DNA from: Salvator merianae
Taxonomy: Eukaryota > Chordata > Lepidosauria > Squamata > Teiidae
Reading direction: 5' to 3'
Assembly: GCA_003586115.2 (NCBI GenBank)
Contig: QVOM02000115.1
Location: 4,232,435-4,296,434, forward strand
DNA length: 64,000 nucleotides
Shown piece by piece: positions 23,200 through 34,059 of the stretch. Below the pieces are notes generated by a model, which made no database searches, was not told where the DNA came from, and saw nothing but the letters and a program-made list of their open reading frames with translations. Made by a program: the position numbers and the translations under genes. Within the stretch, counting starts at the first letter, position 1; each line of letters begins with the position of its first letter.

Positions 23200-23960
23200 G
23201 AAAGGTTGAAAACAGACAAAAAACAACCCTATGGTATAGCACTGAATAAGGCAGAATTTGAAGTGGAACAGTGTACAGATGATGAACATGTTATTGCAAA
23301 AATGTAAGAACTTACTGAAATTTAAAATGGAAGAATAAGTTAAAAATTGTATGATAATAGAGGCGCAAAATTTTGGTTATAATATAGAAATCAATCAGTG
23401 AGAAAGTATGTGGTTGAAGGGACTGAAATTTTCATTATGTTCCAATTTTAAAGAAAAGTTTTACAAAATAATGTCCATTGGTATAATGGCACCAGAGAAA
23501 CTAGCTAAAATGTATAAAGATGTTTCTAATATTTGCTAGAAATGTGCGTTTATTTTGGGTTTGATGGATCCACTGCTGGAGAAGAGAAATGGGGGATTAT
23601 TCCAGTCTATGGTCACGGCTGTGAGACTGCAATACGTGTAAGGATGGAAGAATTCATTACCGCCCATCATTGATTTTGCAAAAATTGATAGATTTTGCAG
23701 AAATTGACAAATTGATATGCTTGATCAGAATAAGAACATTAACACAATTTCTTAAAAATTGTGAACCCCTTATTAACTTTTATTAGAAAGTATGGATTGC
23801 CAAAAGAATAACATTTAGGGAGAGGTATGAGAATAGATATATATATGGTCGTCACAAAGGGATGATCAGAAGTTACCTTTTTCTTTTTTCCCCCTTTTTT
23901 CTTTTCTTCTTTGTATTTTAAATGTATTACAATTTTTATTTTAAAAAATAATTAGTATCA
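23200..23960 (+). mobile_element. L1-like LINE 3' end, sense, 5'-truncated
   Basis: Plus-strand frames near 23450-23550 give FKEKFYKIMSIGIMAPEKLA and MYKDVSNIC followed by a stop and KC. This matches the W-x-P..L..MY.N.S..CW.C approach to the L1 ORF2 cysteine motif, with the tryptophan codon now a stop. Further blocks follow near 23690-23790 (IDKLICLIRIRTLTQFLKN). It ends with a T-rich 3' UTR and an A-rich terminus at about 23940-23955. It is a third independent L1 insertion, opposite in orientation to the two at 10930 and 13655. Confidence 0.72.
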
Positions 23961-24091
23961 AATCAAGTCTGACTGGGTCAACAGATGGTGAAAAGCCACA
24001 GTGACCTCCTCAATAATCTCATCTAGTGCAGGTGAGCCTTTTCCGCAATCCCTTGGAGCCTCAGTCATATCTTGAATTGGTGGTGATCTTT

Positions 24092-24330
24092 GGGCCTTTC
24101 CGCACTTACTGGTATCCTGATATAGTACAAGACCTAGCCCATTTCTGGGCCTCTCTCCTCTGCACTCTAGTGTGGACTAGAGAGGCCCCACCCTCTGCCA
24201 CCCACACTGGACAGACTGTAGCCTGATCTACACAGCCAAAATGGCTGCCTAGACGAGGATACCAATAGGTCTATTTTAACGCCTACACACGGTCCAGGCG
24301 CACCCAATCGCACTGTTGAAATGTGTCCCC
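24092..24330 (+). mobile_element. MITE of the GGGCCTTTCCGCACTT class, copy 1
   Basis: It starts GGGCCTTTCCGCACTTACTGG and shares with the element at 47046 the blocks GGTATCCTGATATAG / ATCCTGGTATAGTG, CTGGGCCTCTCTCCTCTGCACT and GTGGACTAGAGAGG / GTGGACCAAAGTGG. The right end (TTGAAATGTGTCCCC) is a poor match to the left end, so that boundary is approximate. No coding capacity. Confidence 0.65.
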
Positions 24331-24379
24331 CTGGACTCCGAGGCCAGGAATGTTCATTTCTGGCCATCAGAGTCTTTGC

Positions 24380-24775
24380 AGCAGGTTCTGAAGCTCACGT
24401 GAGCCTGTCCCAGAACAGGCGGTCCAAATCTGAACTGTCTTGTTCTGGGCCAGCTGTACTGTTCCAGCAGTTGCAGCTGGGGCAGCGGTGTAGCTGAAGT
24501 TTTTGCCACTAGGGGCCATGCGGCAGCAGAGGAGCGTGAGCGAGGGTTCCCTGCCCTGCAGCCTCCTACCCCCGCCCCGCCGGCTGGCTGGGCACAGCGC
24601 CACACAGCGGCGCGTGGTGTTGCGCTCTCCTTCGCGCTCACGCTCCGGTGAAACTTTGCGCGCCGGGCGGGCACAGAAGGACCTGGCTGTTCCAGCTGGA
24701 ACTGCCCCCCCGCCCCCTCTTCCTACGCCACCGAGCTGGAGTGGTCCAGCCCCTGCAATTGCAGAATTGTCCTTT
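24380..24775. other. CpG-rich block with inverted GTTCCAG motifs
   Basis: GC content and CpG number rise sharply, especially at 24510-24700. The flanks carry CTGTACTGTTCCAGCAG (about 24463) and CTGGCTGTTCCAGCTGG (about 24681) and, at the right edge, GCAGAATTGTCC, which resembles the right end of the hairpin MITE at 29452. This suggests a GC-rich DNA transposon relic; a CpG-island promoter is the alternative. No ATG-initiated ORF here shows a known domain. Confidence 0.45.
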
Positions 24776-24779
24776 TAGT

Positions 24780-25060
24780 CTGTCAAGATCACTTCCTAGG
24801 CTTCAGACCAAGAACATAGGCAAAGGCAGCTTAAACATTCTAGCAAGCCTTTATTGATGAAAGTCCACAAAGAACACAACTCCGGCTAGTGTATCCACAG
24901 GCAGTCTCAGGTCTCACGACCCTGAGTCCACATAACACTTCAGCAGTTCCCGGCACAGTCCGCAGACAAGGAATTCAACAACTACACAAAGGAAAAGCAG
25001 TGTCTGTTATATAGGCCAAAAGAGCGGGTTGCATGTCTGAAAGCAACCAAGATGGCACTG
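24780..25060 (-). mobile_element. LTR-like segment, antisense
   Basis: On the minus strand a TATA-like CCTATATAA (complement of 25008-25016) is followed about 155 bases later by a polyadenylation signal AATAAA (complement of 24850-24855), a spacing typical of an LTR R region. No TG...CA boundaries or target duplication could be fixed, and no retroviral or gypsy coding sequence adjoins. The family is unknown. Confidence 0.45.
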
Positions 25061-25734
25061 CAGTGGGAAAGCTGACTGTGTTTTGCATCATAATATTTTC
25101 TTTTTTGAATGTTGCTTTTTTTGTAGTCTTTGTTTATAATCAGTTTGATAAGGAACTACTAGTCACAGAAGGAAGTAGCGTGATATATGATTGCCAATTT
25201 TTTTCAAATTTCTCCTTACTCCCTGTTACACAGCTTGAGATAATTGGGCTGCATTTAAATATGAGTGGGAGGGTTCTGGCTTGGACCACATGAGTTAATG
25301 CAGCTCACACCGCTTTTGAAGCAGAAGGGAGATGTCTTTATAGTTCTTCTAGAAGAGCAGTGGCATCAGTTGGATTGAGGCATCTTTTAAGACTCAGAAA
25401 TAAGGCTTAAAGAAAAGCATCTGAATTTGTTACCTAGCCTAGCGAGCATCAGTTGACCAAGTAGCATTGGAGCCCAATCCATCTTGAACTATGTTCAGTG
25501 TCCAGATGTAGCCTTGAAGCTTCATGCTAGCCAGTTAATGATCATCAGCTGAGAGCTAAGCAATAGCATCCCATAGATTGTGACCTTGTGGCAGTGGAGG
25601 GGCAGATCAAACCACGGTTTGTGGAGATCAGAATAGGCTTCCAGTCAGATTTGCTTCTCCTCACCATCTTGATCAAAGGCAGCAGCTGGTTCTAGCAATT
25701 GGTTCAAATGGTCAGCTTCATTCCAAAACTGAGG
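25061..25734. other. Unassigned stretch
   Basis: It includes an 86-codon plus-strand ORF starting at 25033 with a hydrophobic N-terminal segment (FCIIIFSFLNVAFFVVFVY). The ORF begins inside the LTR-like segment, lacks any known domain and is treated as chance. Confidence 0.35.
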
Positions 25735-25810
25735 CAGTTTCTGCACTTTCCTTGAGGGAATGGTCCAGCAGTACCGGTCCAGTCTGGAGCTGTTCCAGAG
25801 TCTCTTCTGG
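25735..25810. mobile_element. Fragment of a TGGTCCAG-type MITE
   Basis: The piece carries TTTCTGCACTTTCC followed by GGAATGGTCCAGCAG and CGGTCCAGTCTGGAGCTG. The reverse complement of the right end of the element at 55092 reads similarly (TTTCCACACTCACC, GGAGTGGTCCAAC, TGTTCCAGTCCACTC). Only one end is present. Confidence 0.45.
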
Positions 25811-25984
25811 ATTTGCTGAATACTAGGAACTAAAGTTCCTAGCCTTGATTCCTCCTGGGGATGCATTTTTGTGGGCCAATTTGGTGCACCACCAAAATTT
25901 GTCCCCCTGTTAAACAAGAACAGACAGAAGGGATGTGGTTCCAGTACAGGCAGCTTTCTTCTTGGTAGAATGTAGGCTTTCAAC

Positions 25985-26344
25985 CTCATTTTTATTTTTA
26001 GCAGTTTGGGGGCTGTTGTGCCATGTACTGTAGCTCGTCTGAGAACCTAAACTTTCAGATATAGCTACAATATCCATCTTCAGAGGGTTTAACTTTTGGA
26101 AGTTTACAGATTACAGCCATGAAAAGACCAACACTTTGTTATCTAAGAATAACTGCCAAGAAGGTAACATTCCAAATGGACATCTATAAGAAGGGTGACA
26201 AGATCCAGCACACCATCAGTTGTTTTTGACTCTTCCAGAAGTCAAATCCTCTGAAGATGGACATCATAGCTATGTCTGAAAGGTTCTCAGAAGAACTATG
26301 GAACATGGCACAACAACCCCCAAACTGCTAAAAATAAAAATGAG
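25985..26344. repeat. Long inverted repeat, about 125-bp arms around 110 bp
   Basis: The left arm (CTCATTTTTATTTTTAGCAG, GGGGGCTGTTGTGCCATG, TCTGAGAACCT, ATATCCATCTTCAGAGG) is matched in inverted order by the right arm ending at 26344. Arms differ at roughly one base in eight by eye. Outer ends are A/T-rich (AAAAATAAAAATGAG), so the structure may be two head-to-head LINE or Penelope-like 3' tails instead of a DNA transposon. No target duplication is clear. Confidence 0.75.
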
Positions 26345-26857
26345 CTTTCTTCTTATAGATTAGAAGTTCCTCATACTTCTTTTTACTGCTGCTGGGTTTA
26401 ACTGGCATTTAAGCATAAATATTTGATCAGGCATTGTTAAGAATTGTAGTCAGCCTTCCTTCTGGTTATGGTTATGATATTCATTCCATTTTAAGAGACC
26501 TTACTTGATGCTGTAAAGGAATCATGCTTCAGGGCAGGTCTCCATCTAGATATAAGAAGGCTTGCTTTGGAATGGATGCAGGCCAATTTTGAATTTCATT
26601 GTAAAAACCTAATTAACATGAGTGGCTTTGGCTGAGACCTTGCATGGTATCAGGTACTATCTGAGTTACATTTTATAAGAAGTGAACAGCCACTGTGTTG
26701 AAGAGGCAGTAGATGATATGATACTTAGAATATCCATTTTTAATTCCTGTCAGTTTGATAAATGAGAGGAGGAGGTAAAATGCAATGGACCTAATCTTCT
26801 TTTCACTTCTGAAGAAAAAACCCTGACTCTACTTAATGGCTTACCATGGGTCATTTA
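26345..26857. other. Unassigned stretch
   Basis: Nothing recognisable on either strand. Confidence 0.3.
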
Positions 26858-26960
26858 TTTATTAGCTACAAGTGTATCAGCCACTTCTTCCGGAGAGCTC
26901 AGGGTGGCAAGTGTGAACTTAACCTATTTTAATCTTGCAACGATCCAGTACTTGAATTAT
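26858..26960 (-). mobile_element. MIR-like SINE tail, antisense
   Basis: The plus strand reads TCATTTATTTATT, CCACTTCTTCCGGAGAGCTC, AGGGTGGCAAG and ATTTTAATCTTGCAACGATC. This is the inverted 3' half of a common reptile SINE whose tail resembles CR1/L2 ends. The tRNA head is not seen. Confidence 0.5.
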
Positions 26961-27164
26961 GGGAAGGAGGAAAGTAGGGTGGCACTTAATGAAATCTATA
27001 AACTCTGTCTTTAATGCCTTCTCCAGTTTAGTCAATTCATAGGCTTTCCATTAGTCTTGTAACCACGTTCAGTAAGTGGACTGGGACTAAAGTCAAGGTA
27101 GTTGGGTCCATCTCTCCTATGCAAGCATGGCAGGCACTGTATAAAATAACTGAGGAGGATAAAT

Positions 27165-27290
27165 ATCAAGCAGAGCAAAAGCTCAGTGGAAAAGCTTAGT
27201 TTTGCATGTGGAAAATTCCAGGTTCAGGCCTTGGCTTGTCCACAGAGGGCTGAGAAATGCTGTTCTGGAATTCTTGGGAGGTGGAGATAG
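27165..27290 (+). mobile_element. tRNA-derived SINE head, sense
   Basis: AGCTCAGTGGAAAAGCTTAG resembles a pol III A box and CCAGGTTCAGGCC a B box, at tRNA-like spacing. The intervening TTTGCATGTGGAAAATTC matches the TTTGCATGCAGAAGGTC block of a widespread squamate SINE. The copy stops where the next MITE begins. Confidence 0.65.
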
Positions 27291-27293
27291 TAA

Positions 27294-27672
27294 GGGCCTG
27301 TTTGCACTTGAAGCTAATGAGCATCAGAGATGCTCACTAGTCAAGCACCTCTGCGCTTTGCGGAGGCTCTGGAGACTGGGAGCAGACGGCCCCCACTACA
27401 GTGCATTCGCATCCACTTCTGGGCTCAAACACATAGCTGAATGGCACAGCTGTGGCTGTACTGCGTTGCCTGTTGCCATTGCAGTGGCCAGAAGCTTTCC
27501 AGCTGCTGTCATGGCACAGAACAGCAGCAGGACGCCATCGTTTGCACCATGAATGCTGGTAACCTGCTGGTGTTCTGTTCCAAGACCGCACAGTGCGGAT
27601 GGTCTCCACGCTGCAGGATAGTGTGGAATGTTCACTGGCAAACATACCATGGTGGAAAGTGTGAAAAGGCCC
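27294..27672. mobile_element. MITE of the GGGCCTGTTTGCACTT class, copy 1
   Basis: It starts GGGCCTGTTTGCACTTGAAG and ends GTGTGAAAAGGCCC. Flanks are TAA and AAA, an imperfect duplication. Internal landmarks shared with the copies at 50958 and 54604 are AATGAGCATCAGAGATGCTCACTAG-like, GGCCAGAAGCTTTCC, GCTGTCATGGCACAG and ATGAATGCTGGTAACCTGC. The overlapping ORFs (102, 116 aa) occur at corresponding places in several copies but share no domain, so they are not genes. Confidence 0.85.
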
Positions 27673-29451
27673 AAAGCATAGACACAGGGCTACAAGAAGA
27701 TCTAATGATCTCCCTTCTTATAAGGTCTCCAGCTGAGCTCCTTAGCTGACCCAGAAACCAAACTCATATTTCTGTCCACTACATTACATGGATATGCTGC
27801 TCAGTGTGATGAAATTTAAGGTGTACTTTGTGCCCAGAAGGGACATCCTTAAAAACTGATTTGTAATTAAATGGGCCTGCTTTTTAATAGGAAGGCATTT
27901 CCAGTGATCAATTTATGACAGTGCAAAAAGTGTCTGCAACGTGAAACCCCTGGTTTGGTTACCTGAGGGCCATTTTGATAGACATAAATAATCACTTTCC
28001 TTATGTTCCCACCAGGCCTTTACCCACTCTTTTGCACAAAAGGCTGCTGGCTGGCAAGCTGGAAAAAGGTTCAGGAGTAAGATAAAAAGTTTATGAAACA
28101 GCTGGAATGGAAATATTTCATTTAATAATTGTTTGTTCCCTTGCGGCACTTTTGCAATAGGATAAAGCCCCTCTGGAAATGGTGAAGGAGACTGCTGTGA
28201 AAACAGTGAATATTCTGTTTTGTTTTTTAGAACTTTGGTATCACTGTCAAACGAAAGAGAAATAATTCCTCTTATGGTATTACATGTTGCTAGAGTCATA
28301 TTCAGAGATGTTTGTTTGGAAGAAGCATAGATTTAAGTGGTGTCAGTGCTTGCTGTTCTACTGAATGAGCACTAGAGGGCAGACTACACATGCTGTATGA
28401 AGAGTGGTGAAAAGAAACTGCTAGGAATTACTTGGTTGAAGCGATGCAGACTCCATTTACAAGTCTGCATTTCGTTCTTCTTTTCTTATTATATGGCCAA
28501 GGCTCTGACTGTTAGTAATTTCTAGTGCATATTTTTCTTACTTCTTTCTTGTTGCACTGTGCCAGCCCCCATTTAATCTTCCATTTGTTGGTCTGTTGGT
28601 GGTGTAAAGCTATGACAAGAGAAACAGAAACCTGACCTTTGGTATAGAATTTGAAACATTGATCCAGGATAACATTCAGAACAAAACAAAAATAAAGCAA
28701 CAACAACAACTAAAAAAAATAGCAGCCAACCCATGAGGAATACTTGAAGAATTCAGTTTAAGTGAACAGATAGATCTATTTCTCAAGGATTAATGTGTAG
28801 AGATTGGAAGTCGTTACCTACTTGCTTTTCATACTTCCACAGTTCTTGGCTCCAGATATGAATCAAGATACATTTCAAATGCCATTCCGAAATGTATATT
28901 ATTGAAAGAAAATATATTTTGAAATTCATAGTCAATGCACATTTTCATACAGATTGGAATATTTTGGAGGATTTGTGCAGAGATGGAGGGCAATTGATTT
29001 TTTTTCTGGCATGTAATGAGAATAGATTGCATTATCTGCTCCTTCAAAGTACACATTCCAAATAATCATGTGATAACTTTTCCCGGGTCTATATAGTTCC
29101 AGATCACTGGGTAACGATTGTGGTGGTGGGGTTGCATGTTCAAATGCAAAACTGCATCCCAAATTAGGTTAGCGTGTAAGCATGATCTCAGATCTGTTGT
29201 GTTTGGGGGTTGGATGGTGTGGGTTTGGCGCCTCTGGACTGCTACTAATGCTGTGAAAGACCCCCTTTGGCAGTTGCTCCTCGATCAGCAGTCCTTTGCC
29301 AAGAAAATCAATGGCATGGTGAAAATGAATTTATTTTTCAGCAACAGCAGCGCAGCTTCAGTGAGGTTTGAATGTAGTGCCAGATTCTGTGACTGAGAGT
29401 TTAAATGCAGTGGGAGATCCTGCAACTGGGTGCCCCCACTGCCAAGATTAA
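27673..29451. other. Unassigned non-coding stretch
   Basis: No exon or repeat family is recognised. A 7-bp stem (GCAGACT / AGTCTGC) lies at about 28448-28470. ORFs are short, including a 128-codon minus-strand frame at 27913-28299 with no motif. Confidence 0.35.
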
Positions 29452-29592
29452 GGATGACTCCTCACTGGCTGTTATGGTGGACCAGCAAGTGAACTAGGAT
29501 CCTCCCTTCCACATGCTGGTGTGGTCAGCATGTGGATGGGAGGATCCTAGTACATTTACTGGTCTGGTATATCTGCTAATGCAGAATTGCCC
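29452..29592. mobile_element. 141-bp hairpin MITE, GCTGGTA family, copy 2
   Basis: Arms pair from GACCAGCAAGTGAACTAGGA and TAGGATCCTCCC on the left to GGGAGGATCCTAG and TTTACTGGTC on the right, around CACATGCTGGTGTGG. Outer ends GGATGACTCCTCACTGGC and GCAGAATTGCCC pair more weakly. Flanks TAA and TAG suggest a TWA-type target. Confidence 0.85.
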
Positions 29593-29754
29593 TAGGATTT
29601 ATGTTAGATGGGTGCGACCACACAGGGCTTATTTTGGGTGCCCATTTGCAAAGAATCACCCCTTCTGTAGGTGCATAAAAAAACTACATCAGTTTAGTGC
29701 CTAAAAACCATCCTGTGCAATCATACGCTTCACCTGTTCCTTCTGTGCTCACCA

Positions 29755-29947
29755 CTGATTGGCTGCCGATTGGAAAACAGGCCCAGGATTTCCTGTCTCT
29801 GATTTGCAGCCGCTTCCAGATTGTGATTTTCATTTCCAGACTGCTGTTGGCTAAGGGAGCTCATCCCGAGCAACGATTTGCCTTGAGAGTTATTATTTCC
29901 TGTCTGTGGAAGGGGCCGATAACCAGAGGCTTGGAGATGCAGTAAGC
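29755..29947 (+). promoter_or_regulatory. Tandem inverted CCAAT boxes with a downstream splice donor (candidate)
   Basis: ATTGGCTGCCGATTGG at 29758-29773 contains two inverted CCAAT boxes 11 bases apart. Downstream, TTTTCATTTCCAG ends at 29839 and a donor CA/GTAAGC follows at 29941/29942, enclosing a possible 102-bp exon that is open in one frame. This could be a first exon of a non-coding RNA or a decoy; no homology supports it. Confidence 0.25.
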
Positions 29948-31282
29948 AGTCTTTTTAATTTTCTATGTGTCTCTTGAGTCTTAACTTTGCCCTGGAGGTG
30001 CCCCTCAGTTTGTGTCTGAACACCTTAGATTGTTTTACACAACAAAACTCCTTTTGCCTTGTTTTCCTGGTTTCCAGTACTACTGGTGAATTACCTGTCA
30101 CTCAGATAGCCCCTATCTTCCTGAACTTGTACCCCAACCACCTCTGAGTACACAAAAATGAGAATGAAGAGAGGAGCTTTAGAAACCTAATATTGTTTCT
30201 CCTCTGTGATAGAGTTGCTCATGTTTGGTTGGTCCTCTGGTTTGTGTGCACCATACCACACATAGGTTTCCTTTTCCAATTCCTTTCGATTTCTGTTCAG
30301 CAGCAATAAATTGCTTGTATTGCTGGCTTGCAAACAAAGTGAGTAGAGAGTGGTTGTTTTATTTCTCTATAAAAAGAAACACCTATACAAAAGTGCACAA
30401 AGCATGCCAAGTAATCATACTTTGCATTTTATATGATGTTTAGGATTCAAAGCACTTAGTGTACATTAACTCGCAAAATATCTGATGTACATTTAGACCC
30501 CGTTTTAAGCAAATTTGGTTAGCGTGGTTTCAATATAGCACAATTTGCTAATTAAGACCTTGTTTCAGTATTAAGGGGTATTAAGCATTCCTCTTTAACT
30601 TTAATGTGTTTTTCCTAACATTAAAGGTCTATTATTCGCTTAACGAGAGTTTTGCTTTGAGAAATGACTTGTTGGAACAGAACCTTCACGTTAACCAAGA
30701 CCCTGCTGTACTATATTGTTGCAAGGTAGGCTAGTATTGTGGCACTGTCTTCATCATGTACATAGGCACTCGTTTTGGGAGAATAGTGACCTGATTACAC
30801 CCAGCGAGTGACTGGTGAAAATTGAACTGTGGGTTTCCAGTGTCCGTCAGTAATTAAGTTTAACAACCCAGCATGTTCGTGCTGTGTTTGATACTGCTGT
30901 GATACTACCCAAACGAATTCTTGTGGAGCAGGGCTCCCACTAAGTCTGTACATGGGCACTGCTTGTTGGAATCTTTTGGCCAAAGCCTGAACTATTGCAC
31001 AAACATCCGGTGCGCAATGAGGTCTACTGCATGCTGTGTTTATTCTCTTACCCATTCATCCTCCTGCTTGCTTGCTTAGTTTTTGAAATCCCCTGGATAC
31101 TGAAATTGGGTGAGCTGCTACCATTTTCAGGATTCCAGCAGTAGCCCTGTTGCCTTATTGCCACAGGCTCAGAACCATCTTGCCTGCAGGAGTGGAGGAT
31201 AAGAAAAACTGATGAACTGGAACGATCTTTAGGCTTCTAGCATTGACCCCTGCCTTGACAACTGCCAGTCACCACAGCCTCA
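29948..31282. other. Unassigned stretch with a possible Tigger-like relic
   Basis: At about 30485-30708 blocks such as TTCGCTTAACGAGAG and GAACAGAACCTTCACGTTAA, ending ACCAAGACCCTGCTG, resemble the TTAACG-rich ends of TcMar/Tigger transposons in inverted orientation. The rest shows nothing recognisable. Confidence 0.3.
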
Positions 31283-31420
31283 GGCTGCATCCAGACATCA
31301 CTTAATTGTTCTGCTATATTTGGATATTCTGGAATAAAGCATGGGTATTCTGGATAATCCGTGCTTTGTTCTGGAATATCCAAATATAGTGGAATGAGTA
31401 AGTGATGTCTGGATGCAGCC
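31283..31420. mobile_element. 138-bp hairpin MITE, TATTTGGATATTC family, copy 2 (TCA duplication)
   Basis: GGCTGCATCCAGACATCACTT on the left pairs with AAGTGATGTCTGGATGCAGCC on the right. The inner arms (CTATATTTGGATATTC) also pair across a centre with TGGGTATTCTGGATAATCC. TCA is duplicated at 31280-31282 and 31421-31423. No coding capacity. The best preserved copy of its family in the window. Confidence 0.94.
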
Positions 31421-34059
31421 TCAGAACTATCACTTGTCAGGGAGGGGAGGAGAAATTGCACCCTGCTATTTTCGCCTGTGTCTTAGATTGTCACTGTTTA
31501 TAAGCTTAATATGTTTAACTGCTTTTAACATGTCCTGAGACCTTAAGGACTTAAGGATAGAGTGGGTTAAAAATGGAAACAAATTAATTAATCGAAGGAG
31601 TGACAGAGAGAGCAGATGGACAGACAAGGAGGTGGTGACAGCAGACCTTCATCAAGCAACATACAGCAGCACAAGTTTTGCTCATAAGACCCCATCAAGC
31701 ACCGGTAGTCAGCACAACAGTGCCTAAACACAATTAGGAGGGAACTAATTAGGAGGGAGCCGTGCAGACTAATGGTTAGTGTCGGTTGGATTAAGAAGTA
31801 TTGTCCAAAAAGATGCATCACATTTTACATCAATTAGTAAAATAAGAGCAAAAATCAAAACACCCAGTCTATGTTATTGAAAAAATATGAAAATCTTAAC
31901 ACAACCACAACTGACCAATTGTCTACTTGTGTGTTTTCAGGTTGAAACTTTTTTTAAAAAAAACGCTCAGATGAGGTCGGTTTGTTCCTACAAAATATGT
32001 CATTTAAAAGTCCATTACCACCACGCAATGCTTACTCTGCGTATTTTGCCCAAAGTTTCTCATGAATTTTGGAACTCTTAGTGTGTCTGTGTCAGTAGGT
32101 CAACAAAGTCAATAGCAGTCAGAAGAGCTGTACACAGGCTCATTGTCACGTCTGGACAATTCAGTCCTGATGCATCTGATTATGCTAGTGCTATCCCTCC
32201 TTTTGTCTTCCCTTTTTGGAAGTACAGTATTCATCGGCAGCTGTAAAAAAGATTGTTAATTAGATTCCTGCATTGTGTTAACTAAAGCAATGTGCTTCAT
32301 CTTTTTTGTGTGATGGAGTTGGACAATTCCTGTAGATCTGATTATAGAAATACTGTCGCAAGGAGAATCAAGAGAACAAAAGATGATGGCTACAGACTCA
32401 AAAATCTCAAATGCAACTTTATTTATTTCCAAATGATGCTTTACCAGTAATGATTTAGAGGCAAATATCTTGGCAGGAATGATCTCATAGCAGCAACAGA
32501 AACTGGAACAGCATTTTAATGTGACTTAATGCATTCCAGCTTCTTGGAAAACACAGCACATAGGAGCAGTTGCCGTTAAGGGGGCTTTTTCAGAATATAA
32601 ATTGGAGATTGGAATGTGGGCTTAATTAAATCATTCTTGAGGTCATCTAAAGCAAAGACAAACTTCAGCACCTTTTCCCTCCCTCCCCCCTCTGCACTAA
32701 AGGACATTTTGTCTATACTGGGATTGTACTGAGATTGGAGAGAGGCTGTTTCAAAACTTGACTGCTTAAATTGCAATAACAGTTCACATACAAATGCATT
32801 TGAAATGCCGTGTCCTACCCAGCAGTGATTACATTTCAACATTTGAAGGGGAAATCGCTTCATGTTATCATCAGCATCCTGTTCGGAGTGGCTATGATTA
32901 AAGCAGATTGCATTTTGGAATAAATCCTGAACACTGACTTCATGAACAGCAATCAGTCAAAATCTGGAAGTGGATCTAGAGGTGCAGAACTTGGAATGGA
33001 CTTGTGTTGGTGTAACAGGATTAGCTGAAGGTCTATATAGGCATCCCTTGTATAATGCTGTGATTTTGTTTCTGCGAACCTCAGTGCAATGCAAAACTGT
33101 GTTATGTAATAAATGCTGCTGTAGCTGCAGAAAACTGGGTATTAGAGGAACCATGGAGGCCCAGTCTACCAACGGAAATCAGCTTCAGTGGAGACCCAGT
33201 CTCGCAGAATTTATTAGTTCTGCTGAGATCAGGTCATATTACATCACATGAAACAAAGAAAGTTGGATACTATTGACCATGTAAGAACAGATGTGTTATA
33301 TTGACCCAAACCATGCTATGCAAAACCTTGTTACTACAGGGACCACTATATTTTCCAGAATTCTTGTACCTATATTAGCATCTTCATGTTTTCCTACAGA
33401 TGTGTCCAATATTTTCCCTAGAGGGATACACTGTGTCAAACCATAACTGAGTCTGTGTGTGTGTAAATACACTGTAAAAGACTTGGAAAATCCTCTTTGT
33501 CATCATAGTCAAAGAAAGCAGTGCCCAGTGCCCGGGGGCAGAGTGTAGGAGCTGAACAGGGATTTGCCACCCCTTTGATGTTTGCCACACATGACAAATT
33601 GTTCTCTCATCTCATGTGTCCTGTGATTTGCTGTGTATTAAGGGCAAGTGGCAAATGATCGCACAACCCTTTTTGTTCCTCCCCTGGCCCCCAACTGCTA
33701 CTGGTCAAAGAATGTAGAATGAGACTAGTTCTATCCAGCATGTGCTATGAAATTATAGTAATCGGAATCTTATTCTTGAAAGCAAGTTTTTAACTCTCTT
33801 TAAAGATATTTGGGCATTTTGTTTTTTAATGTTATTAATTAGCAGTGAAATTAAATAGGAAAGGTGTCTGTGGGGAACAAATGTAATATTCATTCACTCT
33901 ATGATCTATACTGTTGTGTCTACATATACTTGTTCTCTTCTCCATCCACTGATTTATTTTTTTGGGGTTGCACAATACTTCAGTGGCAACAAACAGATTT
34001 AGTATATAGAAGCTTCCAGGCTCAGTTTATAATAACGTACGGTAGTGTATTTTATGTAT
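31421..34059. other. Unassigned, unique-looking stretch
   Basis: No transposon end or domain is recognised across 2.6 kb. Short ORFs (93 aa at 32970-33251, 95 aa antisense at 32863-32576) have no motif. The low repeat load makes this a reasonable place to look for conserved non-coding elements. Confidence 0.35.

Noticed and set aside
24510..24700. CpG island as a definite gene promoter
   Set aside because: The GC-rich block carries MITE-like words at its edges and no exon or splice signal follows, so it is recorded only as a CpG-rich block.
25033..25293. 86-codon ORF with hydrophobic N-terminus as a possible membrane or secreted protein
   Set aside because: It starts within an LTR-like segment, has no homologous motif and no second exon signal, and ends at random.
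26165..26205. Short stretch reading FQMDIYKKGDKI, reminiscent of a ribosomal protein L21 segment
   Set aside because: Sequence on either side does not continue the similarity, and the stretch lies in the loop of an inverted repeat; chance is the simpler explanation.
27202..27749. Overlapping ORFs of 92-116 codons, similar in style to ORFs at 40129, 51046 and 54655
   Set aside because: They recur because the same MITE family recurs. Frames are not conserved as proteins, since stops and indels differ between copies.
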